Shown here one piece after another: positions 28,336-36,170 of a DNA stretch of 64,000 nt. The translations under genes were made by a program, and so were the position numbers. Under the pieces are notes generated by a model. It did no database searches, had not been told where the DNA came from, and saw nothing but the letters and a program-made list of their open reading frames with translations. The stretch is from Curvibacter delicatus NBRC 14919. GTDB taxonomy: Bacteria > Pseudomonadota > Gammaproteobacteria > Burkholderiales > Burkholderiaceae_C. The number at the start of each line of letters is the position of its first letter. The stretch's first letter is position 1. The DNA lies in NCBI RefSeq assembly GCF_001592265.1, contig NZ_BCWP01000016.1, positions 19,194 through 83,193 of the forward strand, in the 5' to 3' direction.

Positions 28336-28538
28336 TGGCCGGTATCCGGGCTGATGGAAACAACCTTCATCGCCTTCCCGGATGCTTGGTTCACGCATCC
28401 AGTGGCTGTTTGATGAAAGCGGAATCGCGAGCGATTCGTCCACTTACCGTTGCGGGGGCAGCGCAGGTTAGGTTTGCCGTGGCCGGCTCTCCCTCCTGCT
28501 TCCCGTTGAACTGCGGCGTGTGAACCACACCGCGAGCA
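28336..28538 (-). promoter_or_regulatory. Cobalamin (AdoCbl) riboswitch
   Basis: Read on the minus strand, the leader contains, in order, GGGAAGCAGG, the invariant GCCCCCGCAACGGTAAG block, AGCCACTGG (B12 box), GGGAAGGCGATGAAGG and the closing AGCCCGGATACCGGCC. Order and spacing match class I cobalamin riboswitches. It sits directly upstream of btuB and the cob genes, so high adenosylcobalamin should shut the whole operon down. Confidence 0.93.
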
Positions 28539-28579
28539 CCAACGGGCAGGATTTTACGTCAGGCCGCTTGCGCTGAGCC

Positions 28580-28585
28580 TACAAT
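28580..28585 (+). promoter_or_regulatory. -10 element (TACAAT) upstream of the zapA pair
   Basis: TACAAT lies 11 bases before the ATG at 28596. No good -35 is visible at 16-18 bases. It is close to the start codon, so the message would have a very short leader. Weak call. Confidence 0.3.
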
Positions 28586-28595
28586 CCCTTGATCT

Positions 28596-28826
28596 ATGTC
28601 GAACCCGCCCCAAATCGAGCAACTGATCGAGCGCGTGGAGCGCCTGCTGGTGCGCCACGAGGAGTTGCAACGCACCAACGCCCTGCTGGCCGCACAGGTC
28701 GACGCCCTCACCAGTGAACGTGACTCGCTCAAGTCGCGCCTGAGCGCTGCGCGCGCCCGTGTGGATGCCCTGCTGGAGCGTCTGCCGGAGGCCGTCGGCG
28801 CCGATTCGAACAAGAACACGGCATGA
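28596..28826 (+). CDS. Small coiled-coil protein upstream of ZapA (ZapB/TIGR02449-like)
   Basis: 76 residues, almost entirely a heptad-type coiled coil (IEQLIERVERLLVRHEELQ, then LAAQVDALTSERDSLKSRLS). No membrane segment. Its stop overlaps the zapA ATG by four bases, a pairing common in Beta- and Gammaproteobacteria, so a role with the division ring is likely but inferred. It is ZapB-like in size and structure. Confidence 0.8.
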   Translation: MSNPPQIEQLIERVERLLVRHEELQRTNALLAAQVDALTSERDSLKSRLSAARARVDALLERLPEAVGADSNKNTA

Positions 28827-29188
28827 AACAACTCGAAGTCCAGATCATGGGGCAGAGCTATCTGCTCGGTTGCCCCGAAGGCGGCGAAGCCCGTCTGCTC
28901 GATGCCGTCGAGCGCGTCGACAGCGCCATGTGCAAGATCCGCGACAGCGGCAAGGTCAAGGCGCGTGACCGCATTGCCGTGCTCGCATCGCTGAACCTGG
29001 CGTTCGACCTGTCGGAACGCGCCAGCGCGCCGGTGGCAGCGGCGCCTGCTACCACCACGTCTGCCGCCCCTGCTCCCGCGCCAACGGCGACCGCCGCGAC
29101 ACACACAGCAGCCCACCCGGATGACGCCATTGCCGCGCTATTGCAACGCCTCGACGCCGTACTGGGCGAAGATGGCCGCCTGATCTGA
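28823..29188 (+). CDS. zapA: Cell division protein ZapA
   Basis: 121 residues. The N-terminal ZapA domain (KQLEVQIMGQSYLLGCPEGG, then LLDAVERVDSAMCKIRDSGKV) bundles FtsZ filaments at midcell. The conserved helix IAVLASLNLAFDLSE follows. An Ala/Thr/Pro-rich linker (about residues 72-98) separates a C-terminal helix. The 6S RNA gene is downstream, as in many proteobacteria. Confidence 0.9.
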   Translation: MKQLEVQIMGQSYLLGCPEGGEARLLDAVERVDSAMCKIRDSGKVKARDRIAVLASLNLAFDLSERASAPVAAAPATTTSAAPAPAPTATAATHTAAHPDDAIAALLQRLDAVLGEDGRLI

Positions 29189-29345
29189 AACACCCCCAGG
29201 CTTCGCGCACTGCGTGTCGCTACGCCAGACAGGCCCGCGCCAGAGGCTGTGGCTCTTCGGCCTGTCCGAGCCTGCGCAGGCAGGCTAGGAGCCGCAGGCC
29301 TCAGCCCCTTGCAGGGGGCAACGCCAGCGGCCCGGCAAAGCCGGT
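29189..29345. repeat. GC-rich structured repeat downstream of zapA
   Basis: No gene. Starts CACCCCCAGGCT, CGCACTGCGTGTCGCT and ends with CCCCTTGCAGGGGGCA and CCCGGCAAAGCCGG, with several internal hairpins (for example GCCTGCGCAGGC). The opening block resembles the one at 60341-60420 (CCCCCACGCT, CGCACTGTATGTCGTT, then CCCCCCGAGGGGG), so both look like one family of intergenic repeats. Confidence 0.55.
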
Positions 29346-29393
29346 TCCAAGGCGTTCCCCGTTTGCTCATCCAGACCGCCTCCATCGCACCAT

Positions 29394-29422
29394 CTGACAG
29401 CTCACACCAAGCGAACTACAAT
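29394..29422 (+). promoter_or_regulatory. Sigma-70 promoter of the 6S RNA gene
   Basis: CTGACA (29394-29399), a 17-base spacer and TACAAT (29417-29422). The closing stem of the 6S RNA begins seven bases later, exactly where transcription should start. Confidence 0.85.
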
Positions 29423-29428
29423 TCACCT

Positions 29429-29600
29429 GTCTGCAATGCCGCCGGGCTTTATATTTCCTTGAACCAATGCTCATTGAGCCCGGGCTTGGAATATCGCCTG
29501 GCTAGCGTGATCGTCTCGCGTCAGATGAACCCAAAGCCAACGCTGACCTCGCCCACCTGAACCCCGGTTCAGGATGCCGGTCCGGCGGCACTTGCAGACA
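29429..29600 (+). ncRNA. ssrS: 6S RNA
   Basis: The 5' GTCTGCAA-TGCCGCCGG pairs with the 3' CCGGCGGCA-CTTGCAGAC to form the long closing stem. Between them are the central bubble and a 3' hairpin CCTGAACCCCGGTTCAGG that matches the conserved 6S hairpin (CCTTGAACC...GGTTCAAGG in E. coli). Length (about 172 nt), position after zapA and a well-placed promoter all agree. 6S RNA mimics an open promoter and holds the sigma-70 RNA polymerase in stationary phase. Confidence 0.92.
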
Positions 29601-29709
29601 CCTTTGCGCTTCGTTTTCCCAGTCCCTCCACACGTCCCGGGCCGGGGTGCCTGAGCCCGGCTGCATGCGGTTGCTCTTGCCCGTACCGAACGCCAGCCGT
29701 CCGTACCGC

Positions 29710-30513
29710 ATGATGTTTCTTGAACCACAACTGATCATCGAACTGGCCCTGATGGGCATCTGTGCCGGCTTCCTGGCTGGCCTGCTGGGCATCGGCGGCG
29801 GCATGATCATGGTGCCCTTCATGACCATCATCCTGGAGTCCCAGGGATTTCCGGCGGACTACGTGGTCAAGATGGCGGTGGCCACCTCGCTGGCCACCAT
29901 CTGTTTCACCTCACTCTCCTCGGTGCGCGCGCACCACAAGCGCGGCGCCGTGCTCTGGCCGGTGGCACGTGTGCTGGCACCGGGCATCCTGGTGGGCTCG
30001 CTCATCGGTGCGCAGATCGCAGTGGCCCTGCCAACCAAGGTCCTGGGCATGGTGTTCTCGCTCTTCATCGCCTTCTCGGCCACGCAGATGTTCCTCGACC
30101 GCAAGCCCAAGCCCACACGCACCCTGCCCGGGCCGGCCGGCATGTTCGGCATGGGCGGTGTGATCGGCCTGCTGTCCTCCGTGGTGGGCGCCGGCGGCGC
30201 CTTCGTCTCGGTCCCGTTCATGACCTGGTGCAACATCAAGATCCACCAGGCGGTGGCCACATCAGCCGCCCTGGGTTTCCCGATCGCCCTGGCCGGCACG
30301 CTGGGTTACATCCTGGCGGGCCAGTCCCTGCCCGACATGCCGCCCGGTGCCTTTGGTTATGTGTATGTGCCCGGCCTGCTGGTGATCGCCACCGCCAGCA
30401 TCAGCACCGCGCCGCTGGGTGCGCGCACGGCGCACAGCATGGACATCCGTCCGCTCAAGCGCGCCTTCGCCGTGGTGCTCTATTTGCTGGCCGCCTACTT
30501 CCTGATGCGTTGA
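29710..30513 (+). CDS. TauE/SafE-family permease
   Basis: 267 residues with about eight membrane helices in two similar halves. The repeated loops GLLGIGGGMIMVPFM (first half) and VVGAGGAFVSVPFM (second half) are the family signature. Members export sulphite, sulphoacetate or related small organic anions, or import them. With the oxalate genes downstream, a small C2 or sulpho-anion is possible but not shown. Start is ATGATG at 29710; no strong ribosome site. Confidence 0.85.
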   Translation: MMFLEPQLIIELALMGICAGFLAGLLGIGGGMIMVPFMTIILESQGFPADYVVKMAVATSLATICFTSLSSVRAHHKRGAVLWPVARVLAPGILVGSLIGAQIAVALPTKVLGMVFSLFIAFSATQMFLDRKPKPTRTLPGPAGMFGMGGVIGLLSSVVGAGGAFVSVPFMTWCNIKIHQAVATSAALGFPIALAGTLGYILAGQSLPDMPPGAFGYVYVPGLLVIATASISTAPLGARTAHSMDIRPLKRAFAVVLYLLAAYFLMR

Positions 30514-30568
30514 TAATCGGCGCGTTCAGCATCCAGCCGCCACAGAATTCCAAGAGGGGACTCGCTTC

Positions 30569-31504
30569 ATGAGAATCGCATTCATCGGCCAGCAGGACTT
30601 TGGCAAGGCCGCACTGGAGGCCTTTGTGGCACGCGGCGACGAAATCGCCGGCGTGTTCTGCAAACCGGAAAAGCCGGGCGAGAAACCGGACGCCCTGCGC
30701 GCCGCCGCCGAGGCGCTGGGCCTGAAGGTGTTCCAGTTCGCCAGCCTCAAGAGCCCCGAAGCCGAGCAGGCCATGCGCGAGTTGCGGGCTGACATCGGCA
30801 TCATGGCCTTCGTGCTGCAGTTCGTGCCGCAGTCGTTTGCCAACATTCCGACGCACGGCACCATCCAGTACCACCCCTCCTTGCTGCCCCGCTACCGCGG
30901 CCCCTCCTCCATCAACTGGCCGATTGCCCGCGGCGACCGCGAAACCGGCCTGACCATCTTCCGTCCCACCGATGGTCTGGACGAGGGTCCGGTCATCCTG
31001 CAAAAAACCTGCCCGATCGGCCCCGACGCCACCCTGGGCGAGGTCTATTTCAATGCCCTGTTCCCGCTGGGTGTGGCCGCCCTGCTGGAAGCCGCCGATC
31101 TGGTGGTGGCTGGCCAACACCAGGAAGTCGTGCAGGACGAAAGCCAGGCCAGTTACGAAGGCTGGTTCAAGGCCGATGAGGCCCGCATCAACTGGGCCAA
31201 CCACGTCGACCAGGTCTACAACCTGATCCGCGCCTGCAACCCGGCGCCCGGTGCCTGGACCGAACTGGCCGGCAGCCGGGTCTCGATCTTCGATTGCCGC
31301 AAGCACCTGACCCGGCGCTTTGCCGACGTCAGCGGCAAACCCGGTGAGATCGTGCAGATCACGGAAACATCGATCTTCATCAATGCCCAAGGCGGCCAGA
31401 TCGAAGTGCTCAAGCTGCGCCCTGACGGCGGCAAGAAGATGGGTGCGGCGGACTTCGCCCGCGAACACCGGCTGACTGCGACGGCCACGTCATTGGACAT
31501 ATAA
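30569..31504 (+). CDS. Formyltransferase-fold protein like the 10-formyl-THF hydrolase domain
   Basis: 311 residues. An N-terminal formyl-THF-binding fold (about 1-190) has the catalytic His in IQYHPSLLPRYRGPSSINW and Asp in DGLDEGPVILQK, followed by a C-terminal OB-type domain like that of methionyl-tRNA formyltransferase. The sequence FIGQQDFG, GVFCKPEK, YHPSLLPRYRG, INWP and PGAWTE looks closest to the N-terminal hydrolase domain of 10-formyl-THF dehydrogenase. It may release formate from 10-formyl-THF or transfer formyl to another acceptor. The position next to oxalyl-CoA/formyl-CoA genes suggests a one-carbon link. Confidence 0.8.
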   Translation: MRIAFIGQQDFGKAALEAFVARGDEIAGVFCKPEKPGEKPDALRAAAEALGLKVFQFASLKSPEAEQAMRELRADIGIMAFVLQFVPQSFANIPTHGTIQYHPSLLPRYRGPSSINWPIARGDRETGLTIFRPTDGLDEGPVILQKTCPIGPDATLGEVYFNALFPLGVAALLEAADLVVAGQHQEVVQDESQASYEGWFKADEARINWANHVDQVYNLIRACNPAPGAWTELAGSRVSIFDCRKHLTRRFADVSGKPGEIVQITETSIFINAQGGQIEVLKLRPDGGKKMGAADFAREHRLTATATSLDI

Positions 31505-31519
31505 GAGCCAGGTGATGAT

Positions 31520-31542
31520 TACAGTCAGCTGAATTGACTGTA
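31520..31542. repeat. Inverted repeat TACAGTCA-N7-TGACTGTA
   Basis: A perfect 8-base dyad with a 7-base spacer just after the formyltransferase stop. No U-run follows, so it looks more like an operator than a terminator. Which protein would bind is unknown. Confidence 0.5.
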
Positions 31543-31573
31543 CATACGCCCTCTCCTTTTTTACGATTCGAAC

Positions 31574-31596
31574 CACGCCGCGATACACGCGGCGTG
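31574..31596. repeat. GC-rich hairpin, 9-bp arms
   Basis: CACGCCGCG-ATACA-CGCGGCGTG, a perfect 9-base stem with a 5-base loop. No T-run on either strand. It may mark the transcript end of the formyltransferase gene or be a protein site. Confidence 0.45.
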
Positions 31597-31944
31597 AGGT
31601 GAGTCAGAAAAAGGACGACGATGGCGAGGATCACAACAGGCCAAAGGCCAGCACAGCACCGAGGGCACGCTGGAGCGGCATGCACAGGCCTTGGCTTCGG
31701 CACGACACATGCCCGCTACACGCGCTCCTGCCAGACGCACCGTCGGGCGCGAATCAAGCCACTGTCACGCACGCAGCCCCGTCATACCCTCTACCTTGCA
31801 GAACAGCTGCATGGCACACGTCATGCGTTTTCGCACGCATCACTGCAGACCAGTGCCTTTGTTGCCTACCGCGCGCACCACGCTGACGCATAAGCATTAC
31901 CCCCATTCACGGAAACCCTAGGTTGGACACAAATTTTTGAAAAG

Positions 31945-31958
31945 TTGACCACCATCAA
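31945..31958. promoter_or_regulatory. FNR-type box upstream of the TTT transporter
   Basis: TTGAC-CACC-ATCAA differs from TTGAT-N4-ATCAA at one base. It lies 106 bases before the binding-protein ATG. I find no clean -10 at class II spacing, so direction and sign of control are open. Confidence 0.45.
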
Positions 31959-32063
31959 GAGAATTTATTCCGAATAATTCCACCATCTGCCTGTGCGAGA
32001 TTCCAGCAAGAGAATTGATAGACAGATGGAAACCTGACAGTACTAACTAAACGAGGAGACATC

Positions 32064-33092
32064 ATGGTCAAAGCCATACATGCAAGGTTGAGTTCGAGCC
32101 TGGTCAAGGCCGCCACAGGGTTGATTGCCATTGCGGCACTGGCAGCCACCACAGCGGCAAACGCCGCCTGGGAACCCACCAAGCCGGTTGAGTTTGTCGT
32201 GCCCGCAGGCACCGGTGGTGGCGCAGACCAGATGGCTCGCCTGATGCAAGGCATCATCGTCAAGCACAAGCTGATGAACCAGTCGCTGATCGTCGTGAAC
32301 AAATCCGGCGGTGCCGGCGCAGAAGGTTTCCTCTCCGTCAAGGAGGCCAAGGGCGACCCGCACAAGATCATCATCACGCTGTCCAACCTGTTCACCACCC
32401 CGCTGGCCACCGGCGTGCCCTTCAACTGGAAAGAAATGACGCCCGTGGCCATGATGGCGCTCGACCAGTTTGTGCTGTGGACGAATGCCGAGAAGCCTTA
32501 CAAGTCGGCCAAGGAGTACATCGACGCCGTCAAGGCCGCCGGCCCGAACAAGATGAAGATGGGCGGCACCGGCTCCAAGCAGGAAGACCAGATCCTGACC
32601 GTCGGCATGGAAAAGGCAACCGGCACCAAGTTCATCTACGTGCCCTTCAAAGGCGGCGGCGAAGTGGCTGTTCAGCTGGTCGGCGGCCACATCGACTCCA
32701 GCGTGAACAACCCGGCAGAGGCCGTGGCCCAGTGGCGTGCCGGCAAACTGCGTGCCCTGTGCGTGTTCGACGACACCCGCATGCCTTACAAAGCCAAGGT
32801 CACCGACACCCAGTCGTGGAACGACATCCCGACCTGCAAGGAAGCTGGCGTGCCGACCGATTACGTGATGCTGCGCGGCATCTTCGCGGCCCCCGGCATC
32901 TCGGCCGACCAGCTCGCCTACTACGTGAACCTGCTCAAGAAAGTCCGCGAGACACCGGACTGGAAGGAGTACATGGAAAAAGGCGCGTTCAACCAGACCT
33001 TCATGACCGGTGCTGATTTCAACAAGTGGCTCACCGCCGCCGAAGAAACCCACCGCACGCTCATGAAGGAAGCTGGCTTCCTCGCCAAGTAA
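32064..33092 (+). CDS. Tripartite tricarboxylate transporter substrate-binding protein (Bug/TctC)
   Basis: 342 residues. The signal peptide ends AATTAANA before AWEPTKPVEF. The mature protein has the Bug fold: VEFVVPAGTGGGADQMARL, the Asn/Gly-rich VVNKSGGAGAEGF, and VPFKGGGEVAVQLVGGHID. It delivers a carboxylate to the TctAB membrane complex. The ligand is not readable; the oxalate genes on the far side of the regulator make oxalate or a related C2 acid plausible. CGAGGAGACATC before the ATG is a good ribosome site. Confidence 0.9.
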   Translation: MVKAIHARLSSSLVKAATGLIAIAALAATTAANAAWEPTKPVEFVVPAGTGGGADQMARLMQGIIVKHKLMNQSLIVVNKSGGAGAEGFLSVKEAKGDPHKIIITLSNLFTTPLATGVPFNWKEMTPVAMMALDQFVLWTNAEKPYKSAKEYIDAVKAAGPNKMKMGGTGSKQEDQILTVGMEKATGTKFIYVPFKGGGEVAVQLVGGHIDSSVNNPAEAVAQWRAGKLRALCVFDDTRMPYKAKVTDTQSWNDIPTCKEAGVPTDYVMLRGIFAAPGISADQLAYYVNLLKKVRETPDWKEYMEKGAFNQTFMTGADFNKWLTAAEETHRTLMKEAGFLAK

Positions 33093-33098
33093 ACCCAT

Positions 33099-33124
33099 GG
33101 CCCGGCAACTCCCGGGCCTGTTTT
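33099..33124 (+). terminator. Weak terminator / attenuator between tctC and tctB
   Basis: GGCCCGG, a 6-base loop, CCGGGCC and TGTTTT. The short stem and T-run could stop part of the transcription after the binding-protein gene, which is usually needed in excess over the membrane subunits. Confidence 0.55.
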
Positions 33125-33221
33125 CCCCGACACATACCTGCTTGGAATGCGCGTCAGTTGATGCTGACAGCCATTCCAGGACAGGTGCCGGCCAAAAATA
33201 TCGTTTCGCCAAACTTTCGTC

Positions 33222-33743
33222 ATGGACCCGAACATGAACTCACACGAAGACAGTCGCTCAGGGCTTGCCACCCACACCGTTGACGCCATTGTCGCCATCC
33301 TGGTGCTGATCCTGGGCGGCGTGATCATCTACGGCAGTCGCCAGCTCGGCTCCGAATGGACCACCGACGGCCCCGGCTCCGGTTATTTCCCCTTCTACAT
33401 CGGACTGATCCTGGTGATCTCGGCCTTGGGCATCCTGTACCAGTCACTCGCTGGCAAGGAGAAGAACACGGAAATCTTTGTCGATCGTGAACAGCTGGGT
33501 CGCGTCTTTTCGGTGCTCATCCCTGCTGCCGTCTATGTCGGCGCCATCCAGGTGATCGGCATCTACGTCGCATCAGCGATCTACATCGCGTTGTTCATGG
33601 TCATCCTTGGCAAGTTCAGCTGGATCAAGAGCGTGACGGCAGCACTCGTCGTCAACGTCGTGTTTTTCATGATGTTCGAGGTCTGGTTCAAAGTGCCGCT
33701 GTTCAAGGGCGCCTACGACCTGCTCAGCTTCCTGGGTTATTGA
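33222..33743 (+). CDS. Tripartite tricarboxylate transporter small membrane subunit (TctB)
   Basis: 173 residues with four membrane helices. Family pattern: VDAIVAILVLILGGVIIYGSRQ, GPGSGYFPFYIGLILVISALG, and VPLFKGAYDLLSFLGY at the C-terminus. It pairs with TctA in the inner membrane. The first ATG at 33222 is used; an in-frame ATG four codons later is also possible. Confidence 0.88.
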   Translation: MDPNMNSHEDSRSGLATHTVDAIVAILVLILGGVIIYGSRQLGSEWTTDGPGSGYFPFYIGLILVISALGILYQSLAGKEKNTEIFVDREQLGRVFSVLIPAAVYVGAIQVIGIYVASAIYIALFMVILGKFSWIKSVTAALVVNVVFFMMFEVWFKVPLFKGAYDLLSFLGY

Positions 33744-33777
33744 GCACGGACCTGTCCGGCACTACGGAGACAAAAAA

Positions 33778-35307
33778 ATGGAAGAACTCAACGCACTGTT
33801 TCATGGGTTTGCCGTCGTCATGACGCCCATGAACTTTCTTCTGATGGTGGTGGGCATCGTGCTCGGCGTGCTGATCGGCGTGCTGCCGGGACTAGGCGGC
33901 GCCAATGGCGTGGCCATCCTGCTGCCGCTGACCTTCAGCATGAACCCGACCTCGGCCATCATCATGCTGTCCTGCATCTACTGGGGTGCCCTCTTCGGCG
34001 GCGCCATCACCTCGGTGCTGTTCAACATCCCGGGAGAACCCTGGTCGGTGGCCACCACATTCGATGGCTATCCCATGGCGCAACAGGGCCGAGCGGGTGA
34101 AGCGCTGACTGGTGCTTTCACCTCTTCCTTTGTCGGCGCTTTCGTGGCCGTGGTCATGATCACGTTCCTGGCACCGCTGGTGGCCAAGTTCGCGCTCAAG
34201 TTCGGACCACCCGAGTTCTTCTCTGTCTATCTGCTGACCTTCTGCAGTTTCGTCGGCATGGGCAAAGGCTCGCCGTTCAAGATCCTGGCGTCCATGTGCA
34301 TCGGCTTCGGTCTGGCTGCCGTCGGTATGGACACCGTCACGGGCCAGCTGCGCCTGACCTTCGGCTGGCATGAACTGATGCGCGGCTTCGACTTCCTGAT
34401 TGCCGTGATCGGCCTGTTCGGGATTGGCGAGATCCTGCTGTCCATGGAAGAAGGCCTGGCCTTCTCCGGCAAGAGCGCCAAGATCGACCCCAAGGTCGTC
34501 CTGCAGACCTGGAAGCAACTTCCCAAGTACTGGGCCACCTCGGTCCGGGGCTCGCTGATCGGCATCTGGATGGGCATCACCCCCGGCGGTGCCACCCCTG
34601 CATCCTTCATGAGCTACGGCATCGCCAAGAAGATGTCCAAGGACGGCGCCAAGTTCGGCACTGGCCAGCTCGAAGGCGTGGTGGCGCCCGAAACGGCAGC
34701 GCACGCCGCCGGCACCAGCGCCCTGCTGCCCATGCTGGCACTGGGCATCCCCGGCTCGCCAACGGCCGCTGTGCTGCTGGGCGGCCTGCTGATCTGGGGC
34801 CTGCAACCCGGTCCGCTGCTGTTCGTCGAACAGAAGGACTTCGTCTGGGGCCTGATCGCCTCCATGTACCTGGGCAACCTGGTCGGTCTGCTGGTGGTGC
34901 TGACCACCGTGCCGCTGTTCGCCTCCATCCTGCGCATTCCGTTCTCGATCATCGCACCGGTGATCATCGTGATCTGCGCGATTGGTGCCTACACCGTGCA
35001 CAACGCCATGCTCGACATCTGGTTCATGCTGCTGTTCGGTGTGATCGGTTATGTCTTCAAGAAACTCGACTACCCGCTTGCGCCGCTGGTGCTGGCACTG
35101 GTCCTGGGGGACAAGGCGGAAGACTCGTTCCGTCAGGCCATGCTGGTGTCGCAAGGCGAGTTGTCGATCATGTTCTCCAACCCGCTGGTCGGCTCGATCA
35201 CGACCCTGGCTCTGGTGCTGCTGTTGTGGCCGCTGATTTCCAAGCTGATCGCACTGATCAAGCCACCGAAGCAGGATGAATTCGCCGCCGAGCGGCCTGT
35301 GGATTGA
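33778..35307 (+). CDS. Tripartite tricarboxylate transporter large membrane subunit (TctA)
   Basis: 509 residues with about eleven to twelve membrane helices. The signature loops are GVLPGLGGANGVAILLPLTF near the N-terminus and GITPGGATPASFMSYGIAKK in the second half, followed by ALGIPGSPTAAVLLGGLL. It is the pore of the sodium- or proton-driven carboxylate importer. ACGGAGACA precedes the ATG. The kinase-like gene begins 14 bases after the stop. Confidence 0.93.
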   Translation: MEELNALFHGFAVVMTPMNFLLMVVGIVLGVLIGVLPGLGGANGVAILLPLTFSMNPTSAIIMLSCIYWGALFGGAITSVLFNIPGEPWSVATTFDGYPMAQQGRAGEALTGAFTSSFVGAFVAVVMITFLAPLVAKFALKFGPPEFFSVYLLTFCSFVGMGKGSPFKILASMCIGFGLAAVGMDTVTGQLRLTFGWHELMRGFDFLIAVIGLFGIGEILLSMEEGLAFSGKSAKIDPKVVLQTWKQLPKYWATSVRGSLIGIWMGITPGGATPASFMSYGIAKKMSKDGAKFGTGQLEGVVAPETAAHAAGTSALLPMLALGIPGSPTAAVLLGGLLIWGLQPGPLLFVEQKDFVWGLIASMYLGNLVGLLVVLTTVPLFASILRIPFSIIAPVIIVICAIGAYTVHNAMLDIWFMLLFGVIGYVFKKLDYPLAPLVLALVLGDKAEDSFRQAMLVSQGELSIMFSNPLVGSITTLALVLLLWPLISKLIALIKPPKQDEFAAERPVD

Positions 35308-35321
35308 AGGAGAAACAGACC

Positions 35322-36155
35322 ATGCCCGTTATCGCAATGACCCAGGAAATGGGTTCACTCTCCAAAGATGTCGCCATGGAGCTGGCCGCCAGCATGAACC
35401 TGGCCGTGATGCGCCACGAAGTGGTGGACCATGTGGCCGGAAAGATGCATGTCTCCACCAGCCTGATCAACCGCCTGCGCGAAGGCAAGGCCGGCATCAT
35501 CGAGCGTGTCACCACCGACACCGAGCGCGTGGCGCTCTACAGTGCCGAGGAAATGTTCGAACTGGCCAACAAGGGCAATGTCGTCCTGCGCGGCTGGGGC
35601 GCCACCTGCCTGTTGCGCCCGGTGCAGCATGTCGTGTGCGTTCGCATCACACGTTCGTTCGGCAAGCGTGTCGAATGGCTGATGAACAACCTGGAAACAG
35701 ACGATCGCGAATTCGCCGAGAACGAAATTCGACGCAGCGATCACGCACACGCCAGCCGCATGCATCAGCAATTCGGCGTGACCTGGGGCGACCCGGTGCT
35801 CTACGACCTGGTCCTCAACACCGACCGCCTCTCGGTTCACAGCTGTGTCGAGCAGATCCGTCAGCTCACCACCCGCCCGGAGTTCCAGGAATCGGAAGAG
35901 TCGCGCAAGCTGCTGGGCAACATGACGCTGGCCGCGCGCGTGCGAGCCGCGCTCAAGACCCATGAGCCGACCCAGGAGGTGAACATCACCATCGAGGCAC
36001 GCAACGGACGTGTCCAGTTGAGCGGCATCGTTCTGAACCCGACGGAAAAAAATGAAGTCGAGCAGGTCGCCGCTCAGGTGGCCGGCGTCAGCGGTGTGGA
36101 CAGCAAGCTGCGCCTGATGTCACCCTCGCGTACCTTCACCTACTCCAAGACCTGA
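35322..36155 (+). CDS. Cytidylate kinase-like domain fused to a BON domain
   Basis: 277 residues. Residues about 1-190 match the cytidylate kinase-like family seen beside transport genes (IAMTQEMGSLSKDVAMELA, then LRGWGATCLL and the C-terminal LVLNTDRLSVHSCVEQI). The loop reads GSLSKD where kinases of this family have GSGGRE, so nucleotide binding may be altered. Residues about 205-270 form a BON domain (VNITIEARNGRVQLSGIVLN, VAGVSGVDSKLRL). No signal peptide. AAGGAGA supports the ATG at 35322. It is the last gene of the TTT operon, before a strong terminator. Function unknown; a role in controlling the transporter is an inference. Confidence 0.8.
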   Translation: MPVIAMTQEMGSLSKDVAMELAASMNLAVMRHEVVDHVAGKMHVSTSLINRLREGKAGIIERVTTDTERVALYSAEEMFELANKGNVVLRGWGATCLLRPVQHVVCVRITRSFGKRVEWLMNNLETDDREFAENEIRRSDHAHASRMHQQFGVTWGDPVLYDLVLNTDRLSVHSCVEQIRQLTTRPEFQESEESRKLLGNMTLAARVRAALKTHEPTQEVNITIEARNGRVQLSGIVLNPTEKNEVEQVAAQVAGVSGVDSKLRLMSPSRTFTYSKT

Positions 36156-36170
36156 CGGTCCACGACCTCA

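Larger units (their letters stand above)
31505..32063. other. 559-base intergenic region before the TTT operon
   Basis: I see no convincing gene; short open frames here lack ribosome sites and codon bias. It holds two inverted repeats (31520-31542 and 31574-31596), an FNR-type box (31945-31958) and an AT-rich stretch (31925-31985) that probably contains the promoter for the binding-protein gene at 32064. Confidence 0.6.

Noticed and set aside
29249..29560. Plus-strand open frame of 103 codons
   Set aside because: Covers the repeat and most of the 6S RNA gene and its promoter; no ribosome site.
31560..31600. Possible tRNA fragment (GGTTCGAATC on the minus strand)
   Set aside because: The flanking bases do not form a T-stem, and no acceptor or anticodon arm is present.
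31621..31893. Small plus-strand open frame rich in His and Arg
   Set aside because: No ribosome site or codon bias and no recognisable family; lies in the intergenic leader.
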